64,000 nucleotides of DNA, from NCBI RefSeq assembly GCF_030247185.1, contig NC_080571.1, forward strand, positions 352,342,254 to 352,406,253, given 5' to 3'. The stretch comes from Malaya genurostris (taxonomy: Eukaryota; Arthropoda; Insecta; Diptera; Culicidae). Positions 46,986 to 60,154 of this stretch are shown piece by piece (position 1 is the stretch's first letter; the number at the start of each line of letters is the position of its first letter). A program made the position numbers and the translations under genes. The notes beneath the pieces are model-generated. The model was not told the DNA's origin, did no database searches, and saw only the letters and a program-made list of their open reading frames with translations.

Positions 46986-49900
46986 CATTCATTTTTCTTC
47001 ACTTTTATATAGAACTCTTAACTTATTATAATTCAAGACAGTCACAACAATTTGATTTTCATGAAACATATTACAACTAGTTTCCTGAAATATTAATTAC
47101 TATGAGTTACATTACATTACTGTTCATGATCTTTTTCAGATTTAATTGTATCAGTACGTCACTTTTATTGAAAGTAAGACAGCTAGCTATTGATTGAAGT
47201 TATGAAAGAGGAAGGAGGCTGACATAATAAGAAATAATACTTAGAAAAAGCTCACGACAAGCGAACTTTTTTTTACATGGAAACAAATTTTAGGTAAAAC
47301 TTGGCTAGAGACTATTGTTATGTTGTTGACAGTTGACTTGGCCACATTCGAAACATTCACCGCACGTGCGAGTGTTTCGGATTTTGACGATGTACGAGCA
47401 TCGCATTCGGTTGATTTTAAACCGACCAATCAGCACATAATGTGATAGCTCAATGAATGAGACGGTAATATCAGCTTAAATCCAATGGCGTTTTTTTTTA
47501 TTTAGATTTCAGAGCCATGTGCAAATTGTGAAATAATAGCTCGGATAACATATTGCTTCGGGCTTCCAAATGTTTATTGCTCATTGCCTATATATTTTCT
47601 TACATCGTTGTCCCCTTTTTGCAAATTGCAAATTTTCAAACTGTAAAAACTCATACATGACCTTGACTGCCGAAAACTGTTCTCTACGCACAGTTGGCTG
47701 CTCGTAAAATCTAACTCCTACTGGTTTCACGGAAAATTATCTTCATACAGCGATAAACCTACAGCATGGCAAAGAGTACAGCCGAGTTGACAATGGAATA
47801 TTTATATACTACATTAACTAATTATCCTAACCCCAAAAGTGCTCTACACATCCTTCTCATTAACCTTCGTTGCTGTACGAGCAAAAAGAAAGGAAGCCGG
47901 AGCAACGGTGACGGCAGATCGTTCCTTGAGTGACAGGTAACAGAATTCTACCGCTACTTTCAAAAAGCAAAGTGGAAAAGCAAAAGGGATTTCTTATGAG
48001 TATCCCGTTCGCTGATGCCGATTTGCAAAAAAAAAACACAAGCTCGAGAAGCGGTACGGTCTGAACAAGGAATGAAATATTGACTTTCTACGAAAAGAAA
48101 AATCATAAAAGCCTTCACTCCTTTGTGTGAAGCGTTTTGCACCAATCAATGGCCGAAGAACGCAGGATATGATTTATAACTGTCTGTAGAATTGAGAAAC
48201 ATGCGCTGTGATGGAATCCTTTGAAACAATATAATCATTAAAAATTTGTTATGAAAAGGGGCAAGGACATCCATTCCAAACGAGTTGTAAATAAACAGCA
48301 GAAGTCAGTCCAAACGATGACTGAGCAGAATTGGAAAAATGCGGTATTGTTTCTAGCCCACTAGGATTCGTTTCAGCATCCCGCACAGGGTTCAGTAAAG
48401 AATTTTTATTCAAATTCAACATTACCCTTCGCAATAAGAGACAGCCGAACACAACTTTTCCCAATTGGTCAATCTCGGCCGAATCATAAAACTGAATGGA
48501 TAAGTGGTTGTCCTCGAGGAGTATATTTTATACTGTGTTGCAAATTTATGCTGCTACGATAAATGAGACCGAGTGTGGAAACCTATAATCAACGGGACAT
48601 AATATCTGTTCGGATATTTGCAATCAATTTACGTATAGTAATAACGGATGTCGAAAAGAGAAGGGTTAAAGCCTTAGTATTCAAACGGTTATCTTCATTG
48701 TTAGTTGCTCATTTTTTTAGGTGATCTCAATTTCATCCATTTCCAACATTTCATCTACGAAAGCGAACGTACTCGAGCGGTGTGAGAAACACCCTCGAAA
48801 AGAATAAATTCATGTTCATATCCTCGATTCTGAAGTCCAGAAATAGCGTCAATGCTCGGATAGCACGTATAGGGCATCTAAATAGGAAAAGCATACTCTA
48901 GGGAGGAGTAAAACAAAATCTTGTTACATTTACGACTGTTGGTGGTTATTTTTATTTTATGCCGTGATGAAAATACTTTTGCAGTATGGTTTTTGGTGCT
49001 AGCATTGTTGCTTGTACGGAACATCAAACAAAATTTTCCCTCCCGACCAATGCCTTTACCATTTTTGCACTTACTGACCAACAGCTGGAGAACGTGACAC
49101 CATTTTCCGCCAGAGATCTATAAACTCTGCCGAAATAACAGTGCATACGAATATTAAAGATAATGTTCAATTCGAACGATGATTGAGAAAATGTGATGTT
49201 ATAACAATTTTTTGGGAAAAACATTCTCATTTGCCAATACGTGATGGTTACTCTGTATTTGGGGCTCAAAACACAGAACCGGTATCAGTTACTGATTTGA
49301 AATTTGAATGCTAATCAAACTCTGTTAGGTAACACTGATTTCCCCGAAAGTTGTGGTTGATGAAACAAATTAATTTCTAACCGACCTAAGAGAGTCTGGT
49401 TCCCTGGTCTGAAATTATTAACGTTCATTTGATCAAGCATAACTCCGGAACAATCCAACGGATGCCCATCAAACTTGGTACAGTTAGTATTTGAAACTTT
49501 GAAAGTGATTATGATTTCTAACGTATGGAGTGTATTTAGCAGAGGGATCTTATGCAAAACCAAACAAGGTTGAACCCTTTATAATTGAAGCCACAACAAA
49601 ATCTGCTTAATACACGCGGATAATGTCAAAAGCTTGACGTAAAAATTATCATCCGTTCGAATTTTGAAATTTTGCTTTGCCGAGCCGTAATTGGTTTTTG
49701 AAATGTATAAACGGTCACTGTTCCGTCCCACGGGGATGATTTTAGAACTGAAAAGTAGTGTTTGTAGCAGAATTTCACAAAGAATCTGAAATGCAACTCA
49801 AAATTATAAAAGTTTAGCTAAAACAACCGAAAATTAAAAGAAATTACATTAACTTTTCTGCATTTTTTTATTGCTTGCGCGCTGCTGTCTCGTATTGAGG

Positions 49901-50029
49901 TGGTGTGAGAAATGCACGGTGGGCATGGTGGCATCATATCGTGAGCAAAAATTGCATATCAAATAATGACGCGAACTTTTGCAGTATTGGGTTTTGTGTT
50001 GAAATAAAAACGAGTTGAATACAATAAAA
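46986..50029. other. Anonymous region
   Basis: No gene recognised. Several open frames of 60-80 codons on both strands (47240-49570) show no family motif. The phrase ccggaacaatccaacgg at 49446 loosely resembles a phrase near 26420. Confidence 0.4.
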
Positions 50030-50860
50030 TGGGTATTGTAACTAATCGTTTATTTTCTAAGTAACTGTCATTTATAATGCTAATAATGTCCAATTCTGTT
50101 GAGTTTAATGCATTGATGTTGCTGAAGCTACATGAACTACGAAATAACTTTATATTCAATTTCGTGCCCCAAATATGTGCTTGAGAAAAGATTCACTAAA
50201 TAATTTGAACTGCATGGTATGATGAACTATTAGTTGTATTAGTATGTATTCCAATAATGTAATCTATGAATTTATTAAACTATTGATGATTTCTGGCACC
50301 GGACGCCAGAGGCTGTTTGGTCTTCGGTTTGTTATCGTTGAAACAGACATTTCTAGACTCATCATGCTATATAATTCCGCTATAGTCGTTTCCGAAAAAA
50401 GTTAATGGTGAATACTTTTACGTAAATTCTATCTCATCGGCGGGAAGGGCCTGGTAAACGACTGGCAAAGATATCCAAAATACTTGAATGTTCTCTTGTC
50501 TTCAATCGTTCTTTTGAAGGAGAATCCATGCTTGCTACTAAACTCAGGCATATACATGGTTAGCAAGTTAGTCAATACATATACATATAACCTCATGTTA
50601 ATCATTCATAATTACTCATGATTTATAGCTCTAGTGTAAGAGTAATCACTAACAATAATGATTTAATTAGCATATATTCAAAGTGTGAAGAATTCAAAAA
50701 TCCATTACGTCCAGTCTTTTTTACAAGCCAATATAGCGAGAGGTAAGCCCACTGCGCTCAATCAATAAAAAAAGTTCTTTTTTCTATGTGTCCGTTTTTC
50801 TTGGTACGCTTTGTGCGACGGTTCGTTCAACTGAAGCGGATAAAATTTTGCGCGCATTTT
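50030..50860. repeat. Old dispersed repeat, copy 2 (partner 1-940)
   Basis: 50045-50140 and 50805-50860 match 55-160 and 885-940 in the same order and orientation, at nearly the same separation (about 760 versus 830 bp). Non-coding. Confidence 0.5.
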
Positions 50861-50929
50861 ATGACGCTACATTTCACCTTTAACGGATGATTCAGATTAT
50901 TTATTTGAATCAAACATTTAATGAATATT

Positions 50930-51625
50930 CGATTTCTGCCTTTCTCATATAGAAATACTATGCAATCGCTGTGAAAACCGACATTACAACCGAGGCCCGG
51001 AGGGATGAATTTCATTTGGATCCGACTTCCGGAATTACAGGGTGATTTTTTTTATTCAAAAATGTAATATAGTTTTAGGCACACCGCTTAAGCTCTTAGA
51101 TGCCAAGGGTATTTTCTAATCTTAATTAACGACTAACTTAAAACTATAATAGTATCATTAGACTATGTCATCTCGGATTCTCGTAAATCGTAATGGCGAT
51201 CGGCAGTGGTGGATTAATTGAGTGTTGCATGAGTCTTCCAGATGGCGTTGGTCTATTGCAGGGTGATATACATCGAAAAAGGAACAATAGTCACACACGT
51301 TTCTCAGAGATGGCGTGACCGATTTTCACAAACTTAGATTCAAATGAAGGTCGTCTGGCTTCATATAATTTTCTTGAATTTCCATTGGATCCGACTTCGG
51401 GTTCCGGAATTACAAAAAATACGTGCAAATTTATTAAAAAATGCGTGCAAATTTATTAAAAATTGCGCACTCAATTTTCTTGGAAATTTCTTAACCGATT
51501 TTCATAGACTGAGAAACAAATAAAAGCTTTAAAAAGTCCCCGAAAAGTTGATCCAGATCCAACTTACGGTTCCGGTATTACAGTGCGCTTAGTGAAAATT
51601 TACAATTTCATGAGTATTTTTTCAC
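50930..51625. repeat. 'ggttccggaattac' repeat family
   Basis: tgcctttctcatatagaaat, gctgtgaaaaccgacattac and gatccgacttccggaattacaggg at 50938-51045 match the head of the split copy at 21540. 51310-51420 and 51475-51600 are two successive tail units (gattttcacaaacttag ... gatccgacttcgggttccgg; gattttcatagactgag ... gatccaacttacggttccgg). A different repeat block (51170-51260, partner 12116-12200) lies between them. Confidence 0.65.
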
Positions 51626-51897
51626 AAGCGATGACGAAACGAGGTGCACATTTTTATAAAACTTACTGCTAAATTCATCACGATGGCAGATCTTGTTAGT
51701 TAGTGTATATATAAAACTACTTTGGGACTACTAGTCTCCGGTTTCCCCTTCCGAGAGCACTGGTAATAGTAAAGAAAATTCCAAAAAGGGAACTCACTTC
51801 GATTTCTCAGCAACTGTTAAGACGATTCTTACGAATCATTCTTCAAATTAAAACCACATTAAAATTTTTATTTCTTTTATTCAATTTGTATCTACAC

Positions 51898-52205
51898 AGT
51901 TCGAAAACATCTCATGATTTTATATATTATAAGATGCTCATAAATGGAGCGTCGTATTGCACACAAATTTCTATTCAAGAACATGTGAAATTGTGTGATT
52001 TGAAAATTACATGGCTTGAATTAGAATGAAATAACAAAAGCAAAAGATCGATAGTAACAGCGCGACTTGAACCGAGAAGCATTAGTTCACAAAGCATATC
52101 GGTTAATCGACTTGACCACACAGGCACATATCTGCTTGTTGAATAATTGATGCATATAAATCCATACAGCGGCACTTGGTAGCCAAGTGCAAATTACACT
52201 AGGAA
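51898..52205 (-). mobile_element. tRNA-like SINE family B, copy 2
   Basis: The reverse complement is colinear with 2105-2411: taatttgcacttggctac..., A-box-like GTGGTCAAGTCGATTAACC, B-box-like CTCGGTTCAAGTCGCG, and tail gacgctccatttatg. Copies differ at many positions, so both are old. Confidence 0.65.
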
Positions 52206-52599
52206 CGTGTAAAATTCTGTGCGAGTGGAATATTGTGTCATTTGAAAAATTAAGTAGTTATGAATTGTATCGTTTGTAGAATTATGTCACCTGAAAAATT
52301 AAAAAATTTTTCTGTGTATTTGTTAGTGTTATTACAAGATCATGATAATGATGATTTTCTATGAAAGTACACTTATTACCAGCCCAGAGAGCTAAGTGTT
52401 CTATATCATTCGGCACAGTTCATCGAGCTGAGCAATGTATATGTCTGTGTGTGAGTATGTGTCAAATATTGTCAATCATAACATAAAAAAATCTCGCAGT
52501 CCGACAGGTTGCTATCGAATTTCACACCGTCATCATAGAGCGACGACACAAGAAAGGGTAAAATTATTCTAGATTTAGCTTAAAACTACTTCAATTAGT

Positions 52600-53025
52600 T
52601 TCTTACTAAACGAACCGACTTCGGCTATGCTGGTTCCAAGTTCCCGGTTCCAGAAAAAAAGTGGTCAAAAAGTTTAAAACGAGACTCACTCAATTTTCTC
52701 AGAGATGATTTGATCGATTTCCACAAACAGGCACAAACAAAAGTTCATATAGTCTCATAGGCTGCTGTTTAATTTCATCCGGATCCGACTTCCGGTTCCA
52801 GTACTATAGGGTAAAGTGTGTTTAATCATTTAGTGCGACGATTCAAAATAAAGAAAAATCCTTATTGAAAAGGTTATGTTAGTTTATACATAAAGAAAAG
52901 TTTCTTATTTTATTCAAGATTTTAAAAAAATTCTCCACAGAATCTTGTAGTGATATTTTTGCCTTTTTTAGTAATTTAAGAAAGGCATCATCAAACCACT
53001 AGGTGGATTAAAACAGGTTTTTTAA
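52600..53025. repeat. 'ggttccggaattac' repeat family, end unit
   Basis: Contains cttcggctatgctggttcc, ctcactcaattttctcagag, gatttccacaaacag and gatccgacttccggttcc, then aaaggcatcatcaaaccactaggtggattaaaacag at its end. The last phrase resembles the terminus at 13184-13210 (aaggtatcatctcactgctaggtggattaa). Confidence 0.6.
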
Positions 53026-53850
53026 ATAAATGTCACCTCATTGACTTCATTTCAATGCAAAAAAATATGCGAAATTATGAAGATTTGCTTCAGATATTAA
53101 AAACATTTGAACTGGCTTTCACAACGCTTTTCAAATTTACACTGCGATCGTAGTTTGACAGTTAATTGTCATTTATCTGTCTTCCTATGAACTTCGGTGC
53201 GCTTGTACCTGTGCACGAAATTTAAAAAAAAAGTCGAATAAGTGCAACTTAGTTTGGAAAGCCCGTTTAAGTATTTTTGAATGCAAATACTGGATTAAAC
53301 CATTGAGAGTAAAAACTGGACATGGATTTTGCAATCCTTTAAAAACATCTTAACAAGTACTTTATATGTAAAAAGAAGGTTAATTGTTCGTCCAAAACAA
53401 CGCTTCTTGTCAAAAGAATGTTTTTAAGCGACTCTTGCATTGGAAAATTTAAATTATATGAGTTGAATTAAATACCGTTTTCGCTTGCAAACGCTCGAAA
53501 AAACTTTTGTTATTCTAAAGATCCATCCATGAAAATTCACAAGTAGATGCTCGAAACATAAAATAAGGCAAAAAATCGATTTTTTAACAAGGTAGAAGCT
53601 TCCCTTGAAAAAATAACGTTTAATATTTCGTTTTATATGTGTCTTTGTTTATTGCATTTGGAATATTGGTTCTGTTTGATTATTTTGACTATACTGAGCA
53701 TGATTGACGTCGAAAAATTAAATGCAGTCTTTTCAAAATAAGGAGCCCATCGATGTTATCTGAAAGGAAGTCGGAAACAAGTAGTCGCTGAGAAAATATT
53801 TGTCTCCATGGTGATGCCAACCAAAATAAAGCGATTTTCGTTACTGAGTA
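53026..53850. other. Anonymous region
   Basis: No gene recognised. Confidence 0.4.
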
Positions 53851-53852
53851 AT

Positions 53853-53880
53853 TTATTTATTTATTTATTTATTTATTTTT
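53853..53880. repeat. (ATTT)n tail of the LINE
   Basis: About seven tandem units of attt; marks the 3' end of the minus-strand LINE. Confidence 0.9.
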
Positions 53881-53982
53881 TGTACCAGCAGATTACATTT
53901 ATCCAAATGATACATATTGCACGTTATCGTGAACTAATATATCATGCTATCTTCTGTAAATATCTATAATTCAACCCTCAAT

Positions 53983-54747
53983 TCATAAGGAAAGCTGGCT
54001 GGCGAAAAATCTTGAAAATAAGTTTTTTACAGTGCTGCGGGACAAATGAAAATCGAAAACATTTGAACAAACGTTGAATGATCGACACATACTAGCAAAT
54101 GGTTCATTAAATCCATAGTTTGTTCTAGCACGAGGGATTCTGAAGAAAGAGTTTAATCGCAAGGTACGACGATGGATATTGAAGCTTAGCTGTGGAAGAA
54201 GATCCACACAATCAATTTGGGATTGGATCAAATCCGCAATAAAAATGGTTTTGGAAGTATCCCGACGAGCTGATAACAAATCAAGGTTGATGAGTATACA
54301 ACGGTTTTCGTAGCTTGGAAGGTTAGATGCATCTCTCCATGGCAGACGACGCAAAGCAAAACGGACGAATTTCCGCTGAACAGCTTCTATTCGCAGCTTA
54401 TCGGTTTGATAATATGGTGCCCAAACAACAACAGCGTACTCAAGGGTAGAGCGGACTAAAGCGCAATAAAGCGATTTCAGGCAATATACGTTGTTGAAGT
54501 TTTTTGAAGTGCGGAACATAAGTCCTAGCATCTTAGAAGCTTTAGATATAGTATACTCAATATGATTTTTGAAATTGAGCTTAGAATCTAACAACACTCT
54601 TAAATCCTTGATTGATGAAACTCGTTCCAAGACCGCTATCGAAATAGAGTAGTCATACGTGATCGTGTTTCGTTTGCGAGAGAATGAGATGACGGAACAT
54701 TTTGAGGCGTTTAGTACCATCCTGTTAACATTGCACCAGTTATAGAA
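53983..54747 (-). pseudogene. LINE RT C-terminal part
   Basis: Open frame reading FYNWCNVNRMVLNASKC, ISFSRKRNTITYDYSI, then VSSIKDLRVLLDSKLNFKNH (RT motif E region and start of the thumb), MFRTSKNFNNVYCLKSLYCALVRSTLEYAVVVWAP, RIEAVQRKFVRFALRRLPW, and ending FSRFFASQLSL. The section is intact as a frame; only the start is cut by the mariner insertion. Confidence 0.88.
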
Positions 54748-54749
54748 TA

Positions 54750-56013
54750 ACAGATCGGCTGAAAAGTTCGTATCGTTTCTATGAGAGGGCGCCACTAGAA
54801 TTAAATCCATACCGTTTTCAGTTAGTACCAACCTTCAAAAGATAGGTGTATAAATTTGACAGCTGTCTGATTATTAGTTTGTGAGATATTGCATTTTGAG
54901 TGAAGCTACTTTTGTTGTTGTGAAAAAAATGGAAAAAAAGGAATTTCGTGTGTTGATGAAACACTACTTTTTGATGAAAAAAAGTGCCGCCGATACCAAA
55001 AAATGGCTTGATGAGTGTTATCCAGACTCTGCACCGGGCGAAGCAACAATGGTCATATGAGCACCGAAGACGATGAACGCAGTGGACGTCCAAAAGAGGC
55101 TGTTACCGATGAAAACGTGAAAAAAATCCACAAAATGATTTTCAATGACCGTAAAGTGAAGTTGATCGAGATAGCTGACACCCTAAAGATATCAAAGGAA
55201 CGTGTTGGACATATTATTCACGAATATTTGTATATGAGAAAGCTTTGTGCAAAATGGATGCCGCGTGAGCTCATAATCGATTAAAAACAACAACGAATTG
55301 ATGATTCTGATCAGTGTTAGGAGCTGTTATATCGAAATAAAACCGATTTTTTTCGTCGATATATAACAATGGACGAAACATGGCTCCATCACTTCACTCC
55401 GGAGTCCAATCGACAGTCAGCTGAGTGGACTGCACGCGATGAACCGAACCCAAAGCGTGGAAAGACTCAACAATCGGCCGGTAAGGTTATGGCGTCTGTA
55501 TTTTGGGATTCGCATGGTATAATTTTCATCGACTACCTTGAAAAGGGAAAAACCATCAACAGTGACTATTATATAGCGCTATTAGAGCGTTTGAAGGACG
55601 AAATTTCAAAAAACGGCCTCATTTGAAGAAGAAAAAAGTTTTGTTTCATCAAGACAATGCACCGTGTCACAAGTCGATGAAAACCATCCTGAAATTGAAC
55701 GAATTGGGCTTCGAATTGCTCCCTCATCCACCGTATTCTCCAGATTTGGCCCCCAGTGACTTTTTCCTGTTCTCAGACCTTAAGAGAATGCTCGCTGGTA
55801 AAAAATTTAGCAGCAATGAAGAGGTAATCGCTGAAACTGAGGCCTATTTTGAGGCAAAGGACAAATTGTACTACAAAAATGGTATCGAAAAGTTGGAAGA
55901 TCGCTATAATCGCTGTATCGCCTCTGATGGTAATTATGTTGAATAATAAAATCGAATTTTGGCAAAAAAATGTGTGTTTCTATTAAACGATACGAACTTT
56001 TCAGCCGAACTGT
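54750..56013 (+). mobile_element. Mariner copy B (1264 bp), nested in a LINE
   Basis: Inverted repeats ACAG(A/T)TCGGCTGAAAAGTTC at both ends; TA at 54748-54749 and at 56014-56015. Same family as 27066-28346, opposite strand. Its last 90 bases also occur again at 60696-60785 because of the LINE inserted next to it. Confidence 0.95.
54929..55946 (+). pseudogene. Mariner DD34D transposase, copy B
   Basis: Start ATG at 54929 (MEKKEFRVLMKHYFLMKK, then KKWLDECYPDSAPGEAT). About 28 bases are missing after GCAACA (near 55050) relative to copy A, shifting the frame. The frame then reads HMSTEDDERSGRPKEA, KVKLIEIADTLKISKERVGH, a TAA (55282) for Gln, a TAG near 55319, YITMDETWLHHF (first D), a frame change in an A-rich run near 55600, HQDNAPCH and YSPDLAPSDFFLF (second and third D), and ends CIASDGNYVE. 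Inactive; lesions are at different places from copy A apart from the shared A-run region. Confidence 0.93.
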
Positions 56014-56021
56014 TACATCTA
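55924..56021. repeat. 98-bp direct repeat, left copy
   Basis: Identical at all positions to 60696-60793. It holds the last 90 bases of mariner copy B plus TA and 6 bases of the interrupted LINE. It flanks the LOA-type LINE and is best read as an unusually long target-site duplication. Confidence 0.92.
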
Positions 56022-56205
56022 TCAGGAATCAGAACAAATTGGCTCAAATGGCACGTTCCCCTTGATATTTGGAGATTTGTGCCTTGCCATCAATTTGTTT
56101 TTAGCATCATTTTCCCGATATATAATAGGGAAGGATTGAAAGGAAATGGTAAGGGTTGGACTAGGAGGATGGGAAAAATTGACGACACAAAAACACATAA
56201 AAGCA

Positions 56206-56465
56206 GAAGTAAATTCTGCACCCCTAAGGGATGCCGAACAATCTGCTGAGGATCACATTTAGTGGAAGCAGAAGTAAATTCTGAACCTCTAGGTCCCGAA
56301 CAGTCCGCTGTTAATAAAACCTCCAACCCCCGAGAGGATTTGAAGATCTTACAAAAGCGACACCATTCTGCACTCCCGGAAGAATGCAGAACGATTCGCA
56401 GTATGTACGAGCAGAAGTAAATTCGGCACCCCCTAAAAGATGCCAAACAATCTGCTAAACCCTAT
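56206..56465 (-). repeat. LINE 3' UTR internal repeats
   Basis: Same imperfect 50-60 bp repeats as at 30120-30400 (gcagaagtaaattctg ... gaacaatctgctg), with one unit shortened by a few bases (cctctaggtcc). Confidence 0.75.
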
Positions 56466-56522
56466 TTAAGGTAAATACAGAAGGGATTCATTCACTCCAG
56501 GAAGAACGATGAACCCTTCTGA

Positions 56523-59500
56523 CTATAGCTCCTTACCACATTGGGTAAGAAACGAGAGAATATCCTTCAATTTTAGCTCCGCATACACAGACTCAACCAT
56601 GTATGGAGAACCAAAAACCCGGATACGTAGCTGCGTCAATGCGGGACAGTTACATATCAGATGATATGAAGTACCATAATCGCATTCACACAAATCACAC
56701 GAATAATACTCAGCACGTTGAATAGTGGCCATGTGATAATTGAGTTTGCAATGTCCAGTCAGAGCTCTGACCAGAATACTGCAATGATGCTTGGAGAAAT
56801 GCAGTAGACACTTTGACATTTTCAGATTTAAATCTGGTAGAAATGCTTTTGTCTGAGCGCAAGTTTGCAAGCTGCGCCAGTAGCTGGCATGTTTGGATAC
56901 AGCCCAAGAACGAATCTTGTGCTTTATCCAACTAGTTGAAAGTGGTAAAGCTGGTTCAGGACCAACGAAATCATTCGTTGCACCAGCTCTAGCCAACTCA
57001 TCAGCCCATTCATTTCCAGTAATACCAGAATGGCCGGGTACCCATAAGAAGTAAACAGCATTTGAAATGCTGAGGTCTTCAATTTGAGTTCGACATGCGA
57101 TCACTAGATTCGACCGTGAGTCATTCGAACTGAGTGCTTTTAAGGCTGCCTGACTGTCGGAACAAAAATAAATTCGCTTACCACAGATCCTCTGCTGAAG
57201 TGCCGATTGTACTCGTAGATTTCTGCTTGAAACACAGTACAGTATCTACCAAGTGAATGAGACTGCTCCAGCCTCATTTCACGACAGTAGACACCAGCAC
57301 CAGCACGACCATTCAACAGAGAACCGTCCGTATAACAAACTATGTGTTCATCAAGTTGTCGTTCCAGACAACCAGACAACCATTCCTCACGAAAAGGATA
57401 GCTCACATTGAATGTTTTGAAAGGAAAACTGCATATGAGAGTTAGGTCACTAGGAGCGAGTAAATACTCATCCCACGTAACCATTTGAGACCACAAGCGA
57501 GTGTGGCTGGTAGCATAATCTAATGGGTTACTGTTCCAAAGCCCTGTAACCTTAAGACGATATGCACAAGATAATGCTTCTTGTTTTAGGAACACATGTA
57601 GTGGTTTAATGCACAGTAGCGCCTCTAGAGCAGCAGTAGGAGTTGTCGTGAATGCTCCTGTCATCGCCATTAGGACCATCCTTTGGAGATGATTTAGCTT
57701 TGACTGAACTGTCGCGACTTCTCCTTTCTGCCACCATACAAGACATCCATATGCTAAAATTGGTCTAACAATAGTTGTGTAGATCCAATGAATATATCTG
57801 GGTTTGAGTCCCCATGATTTTCCAAAAGCTCGTCTACATTGGCCGAAAGCCATGCAAGCTCTTTTAATTCTGAAGTCAATGTGAGCAGACCAATTCAGTT
57901 TTGAGTCAAGAATAACCCCGACGTATTTAACTTGTTCGACCACAGTGACCTCTGAACCAAAGAACTGCAACGGACGAGCTCCTGTAATTATCCTACGATG
58001 AGTGAAAAGCACCATTGATGTTTTGCCCGGATTTACAGATAATCCAACCTGACAACACCATTGTTCAACAGATCGCAGGGCTTGCTGCATTAAATCAAAG
58101 AGAGTGTTAATGCTTATACCGGTCATCAATATATGATAATCGTCGGCAAAACCATAAGTCGGAAATCCAAGGTTATTAAGTTTTCTTAACAAACCATCAG
58201 CGACAAGGTTCCATAAAAGTGGGGATAGTACACCACCTTGAGGACACCCACAGACACTTAGCTTTCTAATCTCTGCTTGCCGAAGCGATGAACAAAGAAG
58301 TCGATTGCTAAGCATTGCGTGTATCCAATTTGTGATACTTGAAGGTATGCCATGACCACGGGCTGCTTCCAGAATTGAATTGAAAGACACGTTATCAAAG
58401 GCACCTTCAATATCTAGAAAAACTCCCAAGCAAGATTGCTTTTGTGAGAAAGCTTTTTCAATGTTGTACACAACATCATGTAACAGGGTTGTAGTGGACT
58501 TTCCACGCTGGTAAGCATGTTGCATTCCATGTAGCGGATGCAGGCCCAAACTAACATTTCTGATATAGTGATCGACTATGCGTTCCACTGTTTTAAGAAG
58601 AAATGAGCTTAGACTGATAGGCCTGAAACTCTTCGCTTCCTCATAAGTGTCGCGACCGCCTTTGGGAATAAATTTGACAATTATTTCCTGCCAGGCTCTT
58701 GGAATATATCCTGTCGCAAGACTAAAAGTAAGTATTTTCTTCAAAACATGTTTGAAATGTTCATACCCTTTCTGCAGTAACACTGGGAAAACTCCATCCT
58801 TTCCAGGAGACTTGTACGAAGCAAAACTCTCAACTGCCCATTTGACCGATTCAATCGTCACAACGCTTCGAGCAAGGGCCCAAGAATCGTAACTACCTGA
58901 AAAAGTCTCGGGAAGAGCTGTCGGTGATGGATCCATACATCCTGGAAAGTGAGTGTTAAAAAGATAGTGAAGTACATCACCTTCATCAGACAGGTGTTCA
59001 CCATCTGAAGTTCTTAAGAAACTGACATTAAAGTCCTTAGACTTCGAAAGTAACTTATTTAATCTGCTAGCCTCGTTGAGACTAGAGACATTTGTGCAGA
59101 GGCTTTTCCAACCACTTCGCTCAGACGATCGAAGAGCATTTTTGTAAGCCCTTCGAGCCAACACGAATGCCTCCGACCCATTTCTGCGACGGTGGTTCCA
59201 AGCTCTTCTGCATAGTTTCCTTAGTCTAGCAAGTTCAGCATTCCACCAAGGAGTTCCTCTAGTAGCTCGCACAATCCGAAGTGGACAAGCCTCTTCATAT
59301 GCTGCAACTATGAGTGAGTTTGTCTCGTCGACAACATTTTCCAAATCAATTGGGGTTTCAATTGTTGGTTGGTACCCGTAAAATCTAGTCGCCAAGCCCT
59401 CTTCATAGAGGTCCCAGTTTGTAGATTTGGGATTACGATATGTGATAATATCAAATTTAACGTTTGAATGATCAAAGAATATGTACTTATGATCAGACAA

Positions 59501-60154
59501 CGAAGGTTCGAGCTCATCGGAGACGAGCCAATTCACCAACTCATGCGCAATTCTATCAGAGCAGAGAGTTACGTCCAAAACCTCCTCTCTGCCAGATCTC
59601 GCAAAAGTTGGACGGTTTCCTGCATTGACTATGTGCAGGTTTGTACTGCTCACAAATTCCATCATATCAGAGCCTCTCGAATTAATATCTGTGCTGCCCC
59701 AAATGATATGGTGAGCATTTATGTCACTGCCGATTACAAGCGGTAAATCACTTTTGCAGCAGTATGATACAACCTTTTTGAAGTCATCGCTTGGCGAAGG
59801 TTGGTTATGCGGCAAATATGCCGAACAATAGACATATTTCCTGTCTATGCCATCAGTAGTCATACCAACTGTGACAGCACAAATATCCCGAGTTGTGAGC
59901 TCCGATATGAGAGAGACATCGAGAGCACTATTTGCAAGTATGCATGCTCGAGGCATTTCACGTGGATTAGTCATTCCGGTCTTGTTAAAGGCAACAAAGA
60001 CTGGGTTTAACAATTTTCCAACGTAGAAGTTTCCCTTTTGGAAATATGGTTCTTGAACCAAAGCTAAAGAAGCTTTACCTTCTTGCAGAAGTCTGGATAG
60101 ATTCATAGTTGCTGTACGTTTATGCTGGAGATTGATTTGTGCTACTCTAACCAT
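56523..60154 (-). pseudogene. LINE ORF2: APE endonuclease, RT, RNase H
   Basis: From ATG at 60154 (MVRVAQINLQHKRTAT). Endonuclease, residues about 1-225: N in QINLQ, E in LVQEPYF, IGSDINAHHIIWGS, DVTLCSD, LSDHKY. RT, about 440-760: FIPKGGRDTYEEAKSFRPISL, HAYQRGKSTTTLL, GVFLDIEGAFDNVSF (motif A D), GCPQGGVLSPLLWNLVADG, YGFADDYHI (ADD, about residue 668), LSVNPGKTSMVLF, VKYVGVILDSKLNW. RNase H from about 935: CYTDGSLLNGRAGAG and FQAEIY. There a 13-base deletion (near 57212) relative to the 31 kb copy shifts the frame. The remainder continues in another frame with FCSDSQAALKAL, PGHSGITGNEWADELARAG, and a C-x2-C-x8-H-x4-C knuckle (CDLCECD...) to the stop at 56523. Endonuclease and RT look undamaged. 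LOA/Lian type is my best placement; R1 or I clade are alternatives. Confidence 0.93.
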